The notes beneath the pieces were generated by a model. The model did no database searches and was not told the origin of the DNA. It saw only the letters and a program-made list of their open reading frames with translations. From NCBI GenBank assembly GCA_024291935.2, contig CM044307.1:102925461-102989460 (forward strand): a DNA stretch of 64,000 bases, in the 5' to 3' direction. The translations under genes were made by a program, and so were the position numbers. Position 1 is the stretch's first letter; every line of letters starts with the position of its first letter. The stretch comes from Okapia johnstoni (Eukaryota; Chordata; Mammalia; Artiodactyla; Giraffidae). Positions 32,790 to 42,057 of this stretch are shown one piece after another.

Positions 32790-33500
32790 TTTTTCCCCTC
32801 TGCCTGAGCAAATGAGCTTAACCCAGAGAAGAGTAATGGCTCAGACTCATTTTGGATGTCCTAATATGGCTGACTGTTCCATTCACAATAGCAGAAATGT
32901 TGAAATTTGTGTATTCTATAAGACCATTATTGAGGGAAAAGCAAACATAGAAATTTGAATTGCTCCTTCTTTTTCTTGTAAATAATTTTAAACTTTGTCA
33001 GGTTTATACTGTTTAGCTATTCCAAGAGTGTGTTTCTTTTCCATCTTTCCTCTTTGAATCTTCCAGAGTATAGTCACACATTTGACAAATCCAAAATTTA
33101 ATTAGCCTGAGAGCTAAAGCCACTATTATAATTTCCTCTGGCACATACATTTTCAAATCCCTGTATAAACACAAAGACATCTTTTCCCTTTCCCTGAGAT
33201 CTATAGGGGTAAGAGTGTTGAAACTGGCAGAGTGACAGAGAAAAGACCCTTAAAGTCCACAGCAAGTAACTTTTAAATATAAAATCTATTTCCTTAATAA
33301 TTTTTCTCCTCTTTAAAGGTTAGGAAATTGCTTTTGTTGGATTACCTATTTAATACTTACAATAACCTAAGTGTATATTGATTTTCTTTCTATAATGATG
33401 TATTATGGAATACTTCCCAGGGTTTGTAACATTTAATTTCCACTCATCTATTTTATAAATCTAAACTTAAAAAAAGAAAAAAAAGCATTTTAAGTAAAAC
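32790..33500. other. single-copy DNA
   Basis: Nothing recognised. Confidence 0.5.
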
Positions 33501-33502
33501 TA

Positions 33503-33582
33503 TGGGGTTGACCAAAAAGTTCATTTGGTTTTTTCTGTAAAATGTTACAGAAAAACCTGAATGAACTTTTTGGCCAACCCAA
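33503..33582. mobile_element. mariner-type palindromic MITE, 80 bp
   Basis: Two arms of about 37 bp ('ggggttgaccaaaaagttca' at the left, 'tgaactttttggccaaccc' at the right) pair with few mismatches around a 4-bp loop. The element is flanked by TA at 33501-33502 and 33583-33584, the mariner/Tc1 target. The terminal text 'gggttggccaaaaagttc' is typical of ruminant mariner MITEs. There is no transposase. Confidence 0.85.
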
Positions 33583-33704
33583 TAGAATAAAGTTACACTT
33601 GTTACAAAATTACATGTACCTAACACTTTCACTGGCAAATATTACACTGCCTTTTACTTATTTTACATACTTTGTTTTTTTGTTTTTTTTTTGCAAGATA
33701 GCAC

Positions 33705-33860
33705 TTCAAATAATTACTCAACAACCATTTACTGACAAATACTATTGCCAGGGACTTTTCTTGGGACTAAGATGAGAAGATGAGCAGAACTTGCATCCCA
33801 CTTCCAAAGACTTCATGTTTCTCATAAAACATACAGACCAAGTAAATATATGATTCCAGT
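33705..33860 (-). mobile_element. L2 LINE 3' end
   Basis: 'aactcaacaaccatttactg'-like text, 'attgccagggacttttcttg' and 'cttgcatcccacttccaaag' form the reverse of the L2 3' terminus. Confidence 0.65.
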
Positions 33861-33865
33861 ACCCG

Positions 33866-34180
33866 ATCATGCTAACAGAATAATGACTCCTCAAAGACAT
33901 CCATATCCTAATCCCAGAACCTGTGGATATATCAGGTCACATGGCAAAGATGAATTGATATTGCTTAATATCGCTAATAAACTGATCTTAAAATAGGGAG
34001 ATTATCCTAAATTACCCTGATGGGCCCAGTATAATCACAAGGGACCTTGAAAGTGGGAGAGGAAGGCAAAAAAAAAAAGAGAGTCGATCAGAAGAAATGA
34101 CTACAGAAGATATGCAGAGATTCAAAGATGGAATAAAAAACCCCCAATCCAAAAACTTTGGGCAGCCTATAGAAGCTGGG

Positions 34181-34211
<31 letters not shown>

Positions 34212-34400
34212 AGGAAACCAGGGGGAAAAAAAAAGGAAAAGGGAGAAAAATCAGGGGGAAAAAAAGAACCAGGAAACAGATTTTTCCCTAGAGCATCTGG
34301 AAAGGAACACAGCTCTGCAGACACCTTGATTTTCACCCAGTGAGCCCTGTATTGAACTTGTATCCTACAAAACTCTAAGACAATAAATCTGTGTTAAATT
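33866..34400 (+). mobile_element. MLT1-type (MaLR) LTR, first part, with A30 tract
   Basis: Clear MaLR LTR text: 'cctaatcccagaacctgtgg', 'gggagattatcctaaattac', 'gtataatcacaagggacctt', 'gggcagcctatagaagctgg', 'gacaccttgattttcaccca', 'acaataaatctgtgtt'. Thirty A (34181-34210), followed by more A-rich text, replace a normally mixed block. A BovB cuts the LTR, and its last ~55 bp follow at 34976-35030. Confidence 0.85.
34181..34210. repeat. A30 homopolymer inside the LTR
   Basis: Thirty consecutive A. The A-rich text continues to about 34265. Confidence 0.95.
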
Positions 34401-34930
34401 ACTGTTGTTGATGTTCAGTTGCTAAGTCGTGTCTGACTCTTTGTGACCCTATGGACTGGAGCACTCCAGTCTTCCCTGTCCTTCACTATCTGTTGGAGTT
34501 TGCTCAAACTCATGTCCATTGAGTCAGTGATGTCATCCAACCATCTCATCTTCTGTTGCCCCCTTCTTCTCCTGCCCTCGATCTTTCCCAGCATCAGGGT
34601 CTTTTCAGTGAGTTGACTCTGCATCAGGTAGCCAAAGAATTGGAGCTTCAGCTTCAACATCAATCCTTCCAGTGAATATTCAGAGTTGATTTCCTTTAGG
34701 ATTGACTTGTTTGATCTCCTTGCTGTCCAAGGGACTCTCAAGAGTCTTCTTCAGTACCACAATTCGAAAGCATCAATTCTTTAGCACTCTGCCTTCTTCT
34801 TTTTTTTTTCTTTTTTAGAGCTCTGCCTTCTTTATGGTCCAACTCTCACATCCATAATTGCTGCTACAGCAAATTAGCACAAATTTAGTAACTTTAACTG
34901 CATACATGACTACTGGAAAACCCATAGCTC
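34401..34930 (-). mobile_element. BovB LINE, 3' end, with rearranged junction
   Basis: Reverse BovB from its 3' end to 'ctctcacatccata' at about 34856, then again at 34901-34929 ('catgactactggaaaac'). Between the two lies a 44-bp antisense copy of the neighbouring LTR end. A T-rich insertion at 34798-34816 sits between two copies of 'ctctgccttctt' (34790 and 34821 regions), a small local duplication. Confidence 0.9.
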
Positions 34931-35019
34931 TGGTCCATAAAGTCAAAGCTATGGGTTTTCCAGTAGTCATGTAGACAGTTTAAGTCACTGAATTTGTGCT
35001 AATTTGTTGTAGCTGCAAT
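34857..35019. repeat. 73-bp inverted repeat with 17-bp spacer
   Basis: Arm 34857-34929 and arm 34947-35019 are reverse complements at 66 of 73 positions. The outer 44 bp of each arm are MLT1 LTR end and the inner 29 bp are BovB. The right arm carries the LTR in its normal place; the left arm is an inverted copy of both. Confidence 0.95.
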
Positions 35020-35030
35020 AGGAAACTATA
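34976..35030 (+). mobile_element. MLT1-type LTR, 3' end after the BovB
   Basis: 'gtttaagtcactgaatttgt', 'gctaatttgttgtagctgca' and 'ataggaaac' form the standard MaLR LTR end and continue the LTR cut at 34400. Confidence 0.8.
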
Positions 35031-35035
35031 CACCA

Positions 35036-35375
35036 ATGAAAAGCACTGAACCAGAGATAGCTTAGCTAATACTAAAGGAGCCCACCAGGGAAACTCGGTC
35101 TGGAATGAAAAAATGAGAACCGCCCCCGCCCCGCCTCCACCCAGAGAAATGCAGTAAGGATCAGGAGTCTTCACATGATCCTGTCCCTGGTCTTCAAAAT
35201 GTCTACATGGTCAAGATCATGGAAGGCAAATTTTGACACCTTTATGAAGGCCCTTGTCAGATTGTTACAGATTTAAGAACAAGCAGAAAAGTCAAAGACA
35301 GACAACTTGAAAAAGCATACTCCCTTCTTTTTGAATCCTTTTTTTGAGAAATAATGGCAAAGCATGTCAAGAAAT
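35036..35375. other. single-copy DNA with a C-rich patch
   Basis: A small 'cgcccccgccccgcctccac' patch at 35122-35141. Nothing else recognised. Confidence 0.5.
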
Positions 35376-35596
35376 TGGAGCTTCACTGGTGGCTCAGACA
35401 GTAAAGAATCTGCCTGCAGTGCAGGAGATGGGGTTCAATCGCTGGGCTGGGAAGATCCCCTGGAGAAGGGAATGGCTACCTACTCTAGTATTCTTGGCTG
35501 GAGAATCCCATGGATAGAGGAGCCTGGTGAGCTACAGTCCCTAGGACCCCAAAAGAGTTGGACACAACTTAGAAGTTAAACAGCAATAGCAACATA
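35376..35596 (+). mobile_element. Bov-tA SINE, complete
   Basis: tRNA head ('gcttcactggtggctcagac', 'ggggttcaatcgctggg') plus Bov-A body ('ggagaagggaatggctacc', 'aaagagttggacacaactta') and a short A-rich tail. Confidence 0.93.
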
Positions 35597-35599
35597 GGT

Positions 35600-36084
35600 A
35601 TAGTATAGTTTTTTATAACTAGGTGGTAAATAATGGTAAAGCAGGGGAATATCTGTCTCTCTTTCTCTCTCTTAGAACTTAAATGTGAGACACTATTTGA
35701 AAGACCAAAAGGAGTAATTTCTGTGGCATGGCCCCCTCAGCAACTCAAAAAGAAAACCTCAGAAAGAGCTATAGGAAAGAACTATAAAATGGCTTCCAGA
35801 TGTTAGTTTATAAAATTCAGACAGGCTACAATCCAGGTGTCTACTCTAGGAAAACTGTAAGAGGCTTACTGTGAATAAAAAGAAAAAAAGCTAAGTGACT
35901 ACCAGTGAATTAATGATGAAAGATGTCTTTTTATGTCACTCTTCAAAATCTGCAGTCACCTGCAGTGAGCTCTCAAAAATTGCTATTTAGGAGACCTTGT
36001 GACTAAAGATCTAAAGTTTCCTCAATTAATTGCCAGTTAAATTCCCATCTCTTCCACTAGACCAACAGTTTGAAAACAGAAACC
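35600..36084. other. single-copy DNA
   Basis: Only a CT-rich patch near 35655-35672. Confidence 0.5.
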
Positions 36085-36180
36085 TCTCATACTCTTCAGC
36101 AATGGATCTTCAGTATTGAACATATAACACCTTGCATATAATAGATGCTTAATCTTAATCCATGTTTGTCTAATAAATCA
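36085..36180 (+). mobile_element. L2 LINE 3' end
   Basis: 'catataacaccttgcatata' followed by 'atagatgcttaatcttaatc' and 'tgtttgtctaataaatc' is a degraded L2 terminus. Confidence 0.55.
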
Positions 36181-36880
36181 AGTGATTATTTTTTAATTTT
36201 GAAAAATATTGAAAGAGAAAATTCTTTTCAGTAAAATAACAGGTTAAAAAACAAAAAAAACAGGAATCAGATACTCTCATCCCAGTTAGGTTAAAACACA
36301 CATACACACACACACATAGCAAAGAAATTAAAAATGTTAGCTGCAGATATTTCTGATTGGTGGGCTAATGAATGTTTTATATTGTTTATTTTAACTTTTC
36401 TTTGTTTTCCAAACTCTTGAAAATGAGCATATACACTTTTATAATCAGAAATTTTAAAGCCATGTTAGTTACAAAGAGATTCCCTCATAAGAAACCGATG
36501 CCATGACCTTAGAATCTCATTTTTATTTTGCGTTTTTCACCCTGCATGATTTCCAGCCATTTTCCATGTAGTAAGCCGGAAACCACTAGATTGTATAAGG
36601 TAAGCAGCCTCTTTTCCATCCTTTCTTTATTTTTTCCCTATGCAAGAATCTGAACTGATACTAAAACAAAGATTCTTATAGATTCAAGGCATTCTTTATA
36701 TGATTCTGTAATCAAGCAAGAAATCTCCCCTGTGATTTGAAGCAATTTAAAGAGCAGTAATCCTGACAAGGAATTCATTCAGTCCTTCACTCACTCATTC
36801 AATCATTGATTTATAGATCTAAAATAATGCACCTTCAGTCAGTAATGTTATGACTCTGTCACTGACAGACTGTTCCATTC
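36181..36880. other. single-copy DNA with (CA)n
   Basis: A CA repeat at 36294-36317. 'attcattcagtccttcactc' near 36775 may be a trace of minus-strand L2. Confidence 0.45.
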
Positions 36881-36884
36881 CATT

Positions 36885-37045
36885 GCTATTCTAGGTTCTC
36901 ATTTTTACTTGGTCCAGGATCTCAATATTTCTGACCTAAATGATTCAATTAGCATCCTAACTGGTCTCTCTGTCTCCTGATTCTTATTCTAATCTATCCT
37001 TTATTATGTTTCTTGAAGCTTTTAGAAACACAAATCCATTACATG
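36885..37045 (+). mobile_element. L2 LINE, coding region
   Basis: 'gattcaattagcatcctaac', 'tggtctctctgtctcctgat' and 'attctaatctatcctttatt' match the L2 'cctcctaactggtctccc' region. Confidence 0.7.
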
Positions 37046-37059
37046 GCATGTAATAAGGA

Positions 37060-37246
37060 AATTATGACCTTGGGGATCAGAGAAATCTGGATTGGAGCCT
37101 GATTCTTCTACTTACTATATTGGTCATAAGTTTTATCTATGAAGTTTTACAGCCTCTGTTTTTCAAATCCTGTCTCTGATTCTTCCTAGCTCTGTGCCCT
37201 TGGGGAATTTATTCAGTCACTCTCTCACTTCCCTTCTCTGTAAAAT
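37060..37246 (+). mobile_element. MIR SINE, first part, split by an LTR
   Basis: 'gatcagagaaatctggattg', 'gagcctgattcttctactta', 'ctctgtgcccttggggaatt', 'cccttctctgtaaaat'. The MIR stops at the LTR and resumes with 'ggggctaatcacacctacct' at 37732. Confidence 0.8.
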
Positions 37247-37727
37247 TGTTGCAGGAAGGGGGACCCCTTCCAGGGCCCAAAAATGGGCTCTTGTCTAACA
37301 CTCAAAAGTGAATTGTCCGAGGAGACCCATGTGCTGGCACAGCAAGAGATTTTATTGGGAAAGGGCACCTGGGCGGAGAGCAGTAGGGTGAGGGAACCCA
37401 GGAGAACTGCTGTGCCAGTGGCTTGCAGTCTCTGTTTTTATGGTGATGGGATTAGTTTCCGGGTTGTCTTTAGCCAATCATTCTGACTCAGAGTCCTTCC
37501 TGATGGTGCACACCTTGTTCAGCCAAGATGGATGCCAGTGAGGATTCTGGGAGGTGGTCGGATATGTGGTGTCTCCTTTTGACCTTTCCCGAACTCTTCC
37601 GATTGATGGTGACTTGTTAGTTCTGTATTCCTTACCAGGACCTCCTGTCATAAAACAGCTCATGCAAATAGTTACTATGGTGCCTGGCCAGGGTGGGCGG
37701 TTTCAGTCAAGTGTGCTCCCCCTAACA
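37247..37727 (-). mobile_element. solo LTR of an ERV1 (gammaretrovirus-like) element
   Basis: 481 bp bounded by TG...CA ('tgttgcagga' to 'ccctaaca'). Read on the minus strand it has the normal LTR order: U3 at the right, a TATA-like 'ataaaaac' near 37435, the poly(A) signal AATAAA near 37354, and U5 to 37247. The flanking AAAT at 37243-37246 and 37728-37731 is a 4-bp target duplication, the size typical of class I ERVs. No internal gag, pol or env is present, so it is a recombined solo LTR. It resembles the bovine BTLTR1-type family. It carries CpG-containing promoter-like text, but activity cannot be judged here. Confidence 0.9.
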
Positions 37728-37731
37728 AAAT

Positions 37732-37794
37732 GGGGCTAATCACACCTACCTCATAGTATTGGCTGACATAATACATGAGAAGTTCTTCCCTCAT
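37732..37794 (+). mobile_element. MIR SINE, second part
   Basis: 'ggggctaatcacacctacct' and 'catagtattggctgacataa' continue the MIR interrupted at 37246. Confidence 0.75.
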
Positions 37795-38075
37795 TGCTTA
37801 GCATCTGCATTTCCTACTGCTGCTATAACAAACTACCACAGAGTCAGTAGCTTAAAACAACAGAAATGTATTCTGTCATGGATCTGGAGACCAGAAGTCG
37901 AAAATCAATTTCACAGGATCAAAATCAAGGTTACAACAGGACTGTGTTCCCTCTGGAGACTCTATGGGAGATGTTCCTTCCCTCTTCCAGATCCTGGTGG
38001 TACTGTTTCTTGGCTTGTGGTTGCATCCTTCTGATCCACACCTACTTGGTTATATTATGTTTTTCTCTTTTGTCT
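37795..38075 (-). mobile_element. MLT1-type (MaLR) LTR
   Basis: Reverse MaLR LTR: 'ctgctgctataacaaactac', 'agtagcttaaaacaacagaa', 'atgtattctgtcatggatct', 'ccctctggagactctatggg', 'tttcttggcttgtggttgca'. The open frames across it are accidental. Confidence 0.8.
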
Positions 38076-38169
38076 GAAATATCCCTCTGCCATACACTGA
38101 TTGTATATGATCTTCACTGTAGTATATTGTGCTTTAATTAAACATTAAAATTGAAAAAATATTCTTCAG

Positions 38170-38450
38170 GGATACCCTACTCCAAAAACATTAAGTCTAA
38201 ATTGTTTAGACTGGCGCACAAGGCCATTCTCAATTTCCCGCATTCTCCATTCTTTTTTCCCAGCCTCATTGCCTACCATTTCCCCCACTCTACCATCACA
38301 GACTTCTAGGTACCAGTCCCTAAAACAATGTATGCTTCCTCACACACGTGCTTTCCATTCCCTCTTCTTAGATTCCATTTTCCCATCTCTTGATGAATGC
38401 TACTCATTTTTAGGCCCCAGTTTAACTTCCGTCTTGTCTCCTGTGTGACT
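38170..38450 (+). mobile_element. L2 LINE, C-terminal coding region
   Basis: 'gactggcgcacaaggccatt', 'tccccc..taccatcacagact', 'cacacacgtgctttccattc', 'tgaatgctactcatttttag' and 'gccccagtttaacttccgtc' follow the L2 end of ORF2. Confidence 0.75.
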
Positions 38451-38639
38451 CTATGCATACTGTTCATAAATCTACTATGTAACACTTATCTCATGATACT
38501 TAAATTATTTATGAGTTTGCACATCTATATAGGAAGCTGTTATTAACATTCAAGATGGGTTAGGCAATCATTCTCTTCCATCTGTCAAAGACCCCTTATG
38601 GATTTTTCTATTATAAGACATTCTGTACTACAGCCATTT
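38451..38639. other. probable continuation of L2, too decayed to prove
   Basis: Position between two L2 segments in the same orientation suggests the same element. Confidence 0.35.
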
Positions 38640-38765
38640 CATTATGCATTCATCTTGGCCCTTATAGGGTATAGGTTTCTTACATACAGAGAGACCTTCT
38701 TATCTCTGTGTCACCTAATAAGTGTTCAACACATTTTTATTAAGCTAAACTCAATTCCCTTCTCT
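38640..38765 (+). mobile_element. L2 LINE 3' end
   Basis: 'ggtataggtttcttacatac', 'agagagaccttcttatctct', 'gtgttcaacacatttttatt' is a degraded L2 terminus in line with the 38170 segment. A second similar tail lies at 38815-38865. Confidence 0.55.
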
Positions 38766-39109
38766 ACTACATTGGGAACTGTTGAGCAAACAAACTGCAG
38801 TATTTATTATTGAACCTCTGGCATTTGTCTCAATGCTTGATGCATACTAGGTTCTCAATATATTTTTTTTCATTGCACAATTAAGTCTATGCTATTTCAA
38901 ATTTTGGATTAAAACACTTCTCAATCTATCCTATTTAGTGGCCATTCTATGACTTTGGAGTTGTAGGTTTCTTTGCTGAGCTTCATCTGTGGAAATGGAA
39001 GCAATGGTGATGAGACATGCCTTTATAAGTTGTAGTACTTATGAACTTTAAAAGATTATCATGTCTTTGGAGAAACCTAAAATGGCAAACTGACCCACGT
39101 CAATTCAAT

Positions 39110-39370
39110 TAATTTAATTCAATAAGCATTTGCTGAAAAACGAAAGTATTCTGCTAGACTTGGTGGGGTATAACAGATACAGAAATACTGTCCCTGCCCT
39201 CAAGGGAATCACTGTCCTGTGAGAGAGATCAGAGAACCAGCCTGCACAACTCCCAGCTTAAGCATCTAAAACATGGTATCCTGTGGTATAAGAGATAAAG
39301 CACAGCTACAGGAGAGAAAAGTGCTCATGAGGCAGGTCATTTGAGCTCATTCTTGAAAGATACATAAATT
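39110..39370 (-). mobile_element. L2 LINE 3' end
   Basis: Reverse L2: 'caattcaataagcatttgct'-like start, 'tactgtccctgccctcaagg', 'gaatcactgtcctgtgagag', 'gtcatttgagctcattcttg'. It probably continues at 39510. Confidence 0.7.
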
Positions 39371-39509
39371 TTTAATGTGTGTATCAAACATCCTGTAGTT
39401 CAGGAGTACAAATTATTTTTGTACTGTTTTGCAAAGTAATCAAAAAAGTTGTTAGTCATTCAGGGGAGAAGACAGGGAGAAATGAGGATGAGAAACAATA
39501 TTAAAAATC
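39371..39509. other. gap between two L2 segments
   Basis: Diverged; nothing firm. Confidence 0.4.
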
Positions 39510-39800
39510 CAATCCAGTCCAAGTTGTTAAGGGTTTTAAATGACACTGAGATATTTGGACTTTATTCTGTATGAAATTATAAATATTAAATATTGATTAT
39601 CTGTAGTAGGAATACCACTTGCTGATTGTGTGTTAGAGACACAAGAAAGGAGACACTGGGAGCAGGGAGACACCTGAGGAGTTTGCTGCAGTAATACAAA
39701 TAAGATGTAAAGAGAATCTGAACTACAGCAAAGATTGTGGTAGCAAGAAAAAAAATTGAACTCTATTGCTAAATTAGAATTGGTAGTGATAGACAACGAA
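39510..39800 (-). mobile_element. L2 LINE, C-terminal coding region
   Basis: 'aagttgttaagggttttaaa', 'atatttggactttattctgt', 'ggagcagggagacacctgag' and 'gagtttgctgcagtaataca' are the antisense of the L2 'ctactgcaatagcctcctaac' region. Confidence 0.7.
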
Positions 39801-39854
39801 TTGGTGGTGAGTGGTAATATCTGGCTAGGAAGTAAATATAAGAATGACACTAGA

Positions 39855-39915
39855 AACTAACATGACATCATATATCAACTATATTTCAATAAAAAAATAA
39901 AAAAGTAAAAAATGA
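39855..39915 (+). mobile_element. L1 3'-terminal fragment
   Basis: 'aactaacatgacatcatata', 'caactatatttcaataaaaa' plus A-rich tail. Confidence 0.7.
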
Positions 39916-39984
39916 AATTTTAAGATAATTCTTACATCTCAAGCTGATTTTTCTGACATCATTATACTGTCAAAATTCTCTTAA

Positions 39985-40740
39985 TACAAACTTTTTATTG
40001 AAATATTGTTGATATACAATGTAATGCTAGTTTCCGGTGTACAACAAGATAGTTCAGTTAAACACACATATATATAATCTTCATATATAGATATTCTTTT
40101 TCAAGTTGTTTCCTCCTATAAGTTAGTAAAAAATACTGAGAATAGTTCCCTGTGCTATACAGTAAGTCCTTATCGATTATCTATTTTATATGTGTATATA
40201 TTAATCCCAAACCCCTAATTTATCTGTCCTATCTTTCCCCTTTGGAAACTATAAGTTGGCTTTCTATATCTGAAAGTTTCTGTTTTATAAATAAGTTCAT
40301 TTTTTATCATATTTTAGATTCCACATACAAGTGATATCATATGATATTTGTCTTTATCTGTCTAACTTCACTTAGTATGGTAATCTCTAGGCCCATGTTG
40401 CTGCAAATGGCATTATTTCATTCTTTTTTATGGCTGATTGTATATATGTACAACATCTTCTTTATTCATTCATCTGTTGATGGACATTTATGGTGATTCC
40501 ATGTCTCGGCTATTGTAAATAGACCTGCAGTGAATATTGGAGTGCATCTGTCTATTCTAATTAGAGTTATTTTTGGATGTATACCCAGGAGTGAGATTGC
40601 AAGATCATATGGTAGCTCCCGTTTTTAGTTTTTTAAGGAACTTTTATCCTATTCTCCATAATTGCTGCACCAATTGACATTCCCCCCAACAGTGTAGGAG
40701 GGATCCTTTTTTCCACACCCTTTCCAGTGAGATAGTTATT
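39985..40740 (-). mobile_element. L1 3' end (ORF2 C-terminus and 3' UTR)
   Basis: Reverse L1: 'tattgaaatattgttgatat', 'tcctcctataagttagtaaa', 'tgctatacagtaagtcctta', 'ttctgttttataaataagtt', 'ctctaggcccatgttgctgc', 'ctgttgatggacatttatgg', 'gtatacccaggagtgagatt'. Older than the 7-kb copy and without an open frame. Confidence 0.85.
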
Positions 40741-40915
40741 TTTCATTTCACTAAATAAGAAAAGAAAATGGTTGCTGAACATACAACCACTTATACTAAG
40801 AAGACCCAAGTTGAGCAAAATTACAGGAAGACAGGATATCTGTAATTTCAAGTTTATTATATCAAACCACTGGCCAGAAATCAAGGTCCTGAACCCCTAG
40901 TCAAAAAGCGCAAGT
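40741..40915. other. single-copy DNA between L1 copies
   Basis: Nothing recognised. Confidence 0.5.
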
Positions 40916-41073
40916 TCTCTAACTCTGAGAGTCTGTTGCTGTTTTGTAAATAAGTTCATTTGTATCATTTTAATTGATATCCTATGATATTTCTCTTTCT
41001 CTGTCTGACTTTCTTGATTCAGTATGACAATCTCTAGGTCCATCAATGTTGCTAATGAAATGGCATTGTTTCA
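40916..41073 (-). mobile_element. L1, inverted 5' segment
   Basis: Antisense L1 text ('gttgctgttttgtaaataag', 'ttcatttgtatcatttt', 'ctctaggtccatcaatgttg') ending at about 41073. There the same element continues on the plus strand, so this is the inverted 5' half of one insertion. Confidence 0.75.
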
Positions 41074-41385
41074 CAAACTTAGAGAATGAGCCTATGATTA
41101 CTGCGAGGGGAAGGATGTGTGGGAGTGGGGAGGAATAGTTAGGGAGTCTGGGATTGACATGTACATACTTCAGTATTTAAAATGGATAACCAACAAGGAC
41201 CTACTGTATAGCACGTGGAACTCTGGTTAATATCCTGTAACAACCTAATTGAGAAAAGAATTTGAAAAGAATAATAAAGAATAAATACATGTATATGTAT
41301 AACCGAATCACTGCTGTACACCTGAAACTGACCAACATTGTTAATCAAGTGTACTCTAATATAAAATAAAAAATTAAAAAAAGAA
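41074..41385 (+). mobile_element. L1 3' UTR, sense segment of the 5'-inverted copy
   Basis: 'acttagagaatgagcctatg', 'ccaacaaggacctactgtat', 'agcacgtggaactctggtta', 'ctgctgtacacctgaaactg' and an A-rich tail. It begins where the inverted segment's L1 coordinates stop. Confidence 0.85.
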
Positions 41386-41389
41386 AGAT

Positions 41390-41655
41390 TAATAAGCTCT
41401 GAAGATGTAATGTAAAACACGGTGGCTATAATTGGTTATACCATATTATATACTTGAAATTTTCCCAGAGAGGAAAGCTTAAATGTTCACATACACAAAA
41501 GATAAACATGTCAAGTGAAGAATGTGTTAACTAGATGGTGGGCATCCTTTCACAATGTATAGTATATCAAATTATTACAGTGTACAGTTTAAATATCTTA
41601 CAATTTTATTCATCAACTATACCTCAATAAAGCTGAAAAAAATAAAATTAAAAAA
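41390..41655 (+). mobile_element. older L1 3' UTR
   Basis: 'tgaagatgtaatgtaaaaca', 'cggtggctataattggttat', 'accatattatatacttgaaa', 'atcaactatacctcaataaa' and an A-rich tail: an L1 3' end of an older subfamily. Confidence 0.75.
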
Positions 41656-41697
41656 ATAGCACAAGTTACACCTTCCTGCACCTTTATATCATGGCTG

Positions 41698-41896
41698 ATG
41701 TGTTTAGTCGCAAGGTTGTGTCTGACTCTTTGTGACCCCATGGGCTATAGCCCACCAGGCTCCTCAGTCCATGAGGTTTCCCATGAAAGAATAATGGAGT
41801 GGATTGCCATTTGCAGGGCAATTTCCTGATGCAGGGATCAAACCCACATCTGCTTGGCAGATGGACTATTTACCGCTGAACCAACTGGGAAGCACA
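41698..41896 (-). mobile_element. Bov-tA SINE
   Basis: Reverse Bov-tA, body ('gtgtttagtcgcaaggttgt') to tRNA head ('cagggatcaaacccacatct', 'ccgctgaaccaactgggaag'). Moderately diverged. Confidence 0.9.
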
Positions 41897-41899
41897 GCA

Positions 41900-42057
41900 A
41901 CCAGGAGTTATTGTCAGATCATAATCAAGAATATGAGCCATAGAAACCCATCCCAAGAGCTTCAAAATTAACAACGCTTTAAAGAAATTATCCAAGTGAA
42001 ATGCCAACTAAATTATAAGATTTCTCCTCTTAGTGGTTCGGCACTCACAAGTCAGTG
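41900..42057. other. single-copy DNA
   Basis: Nothing recognised. Confidence 0.5.
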
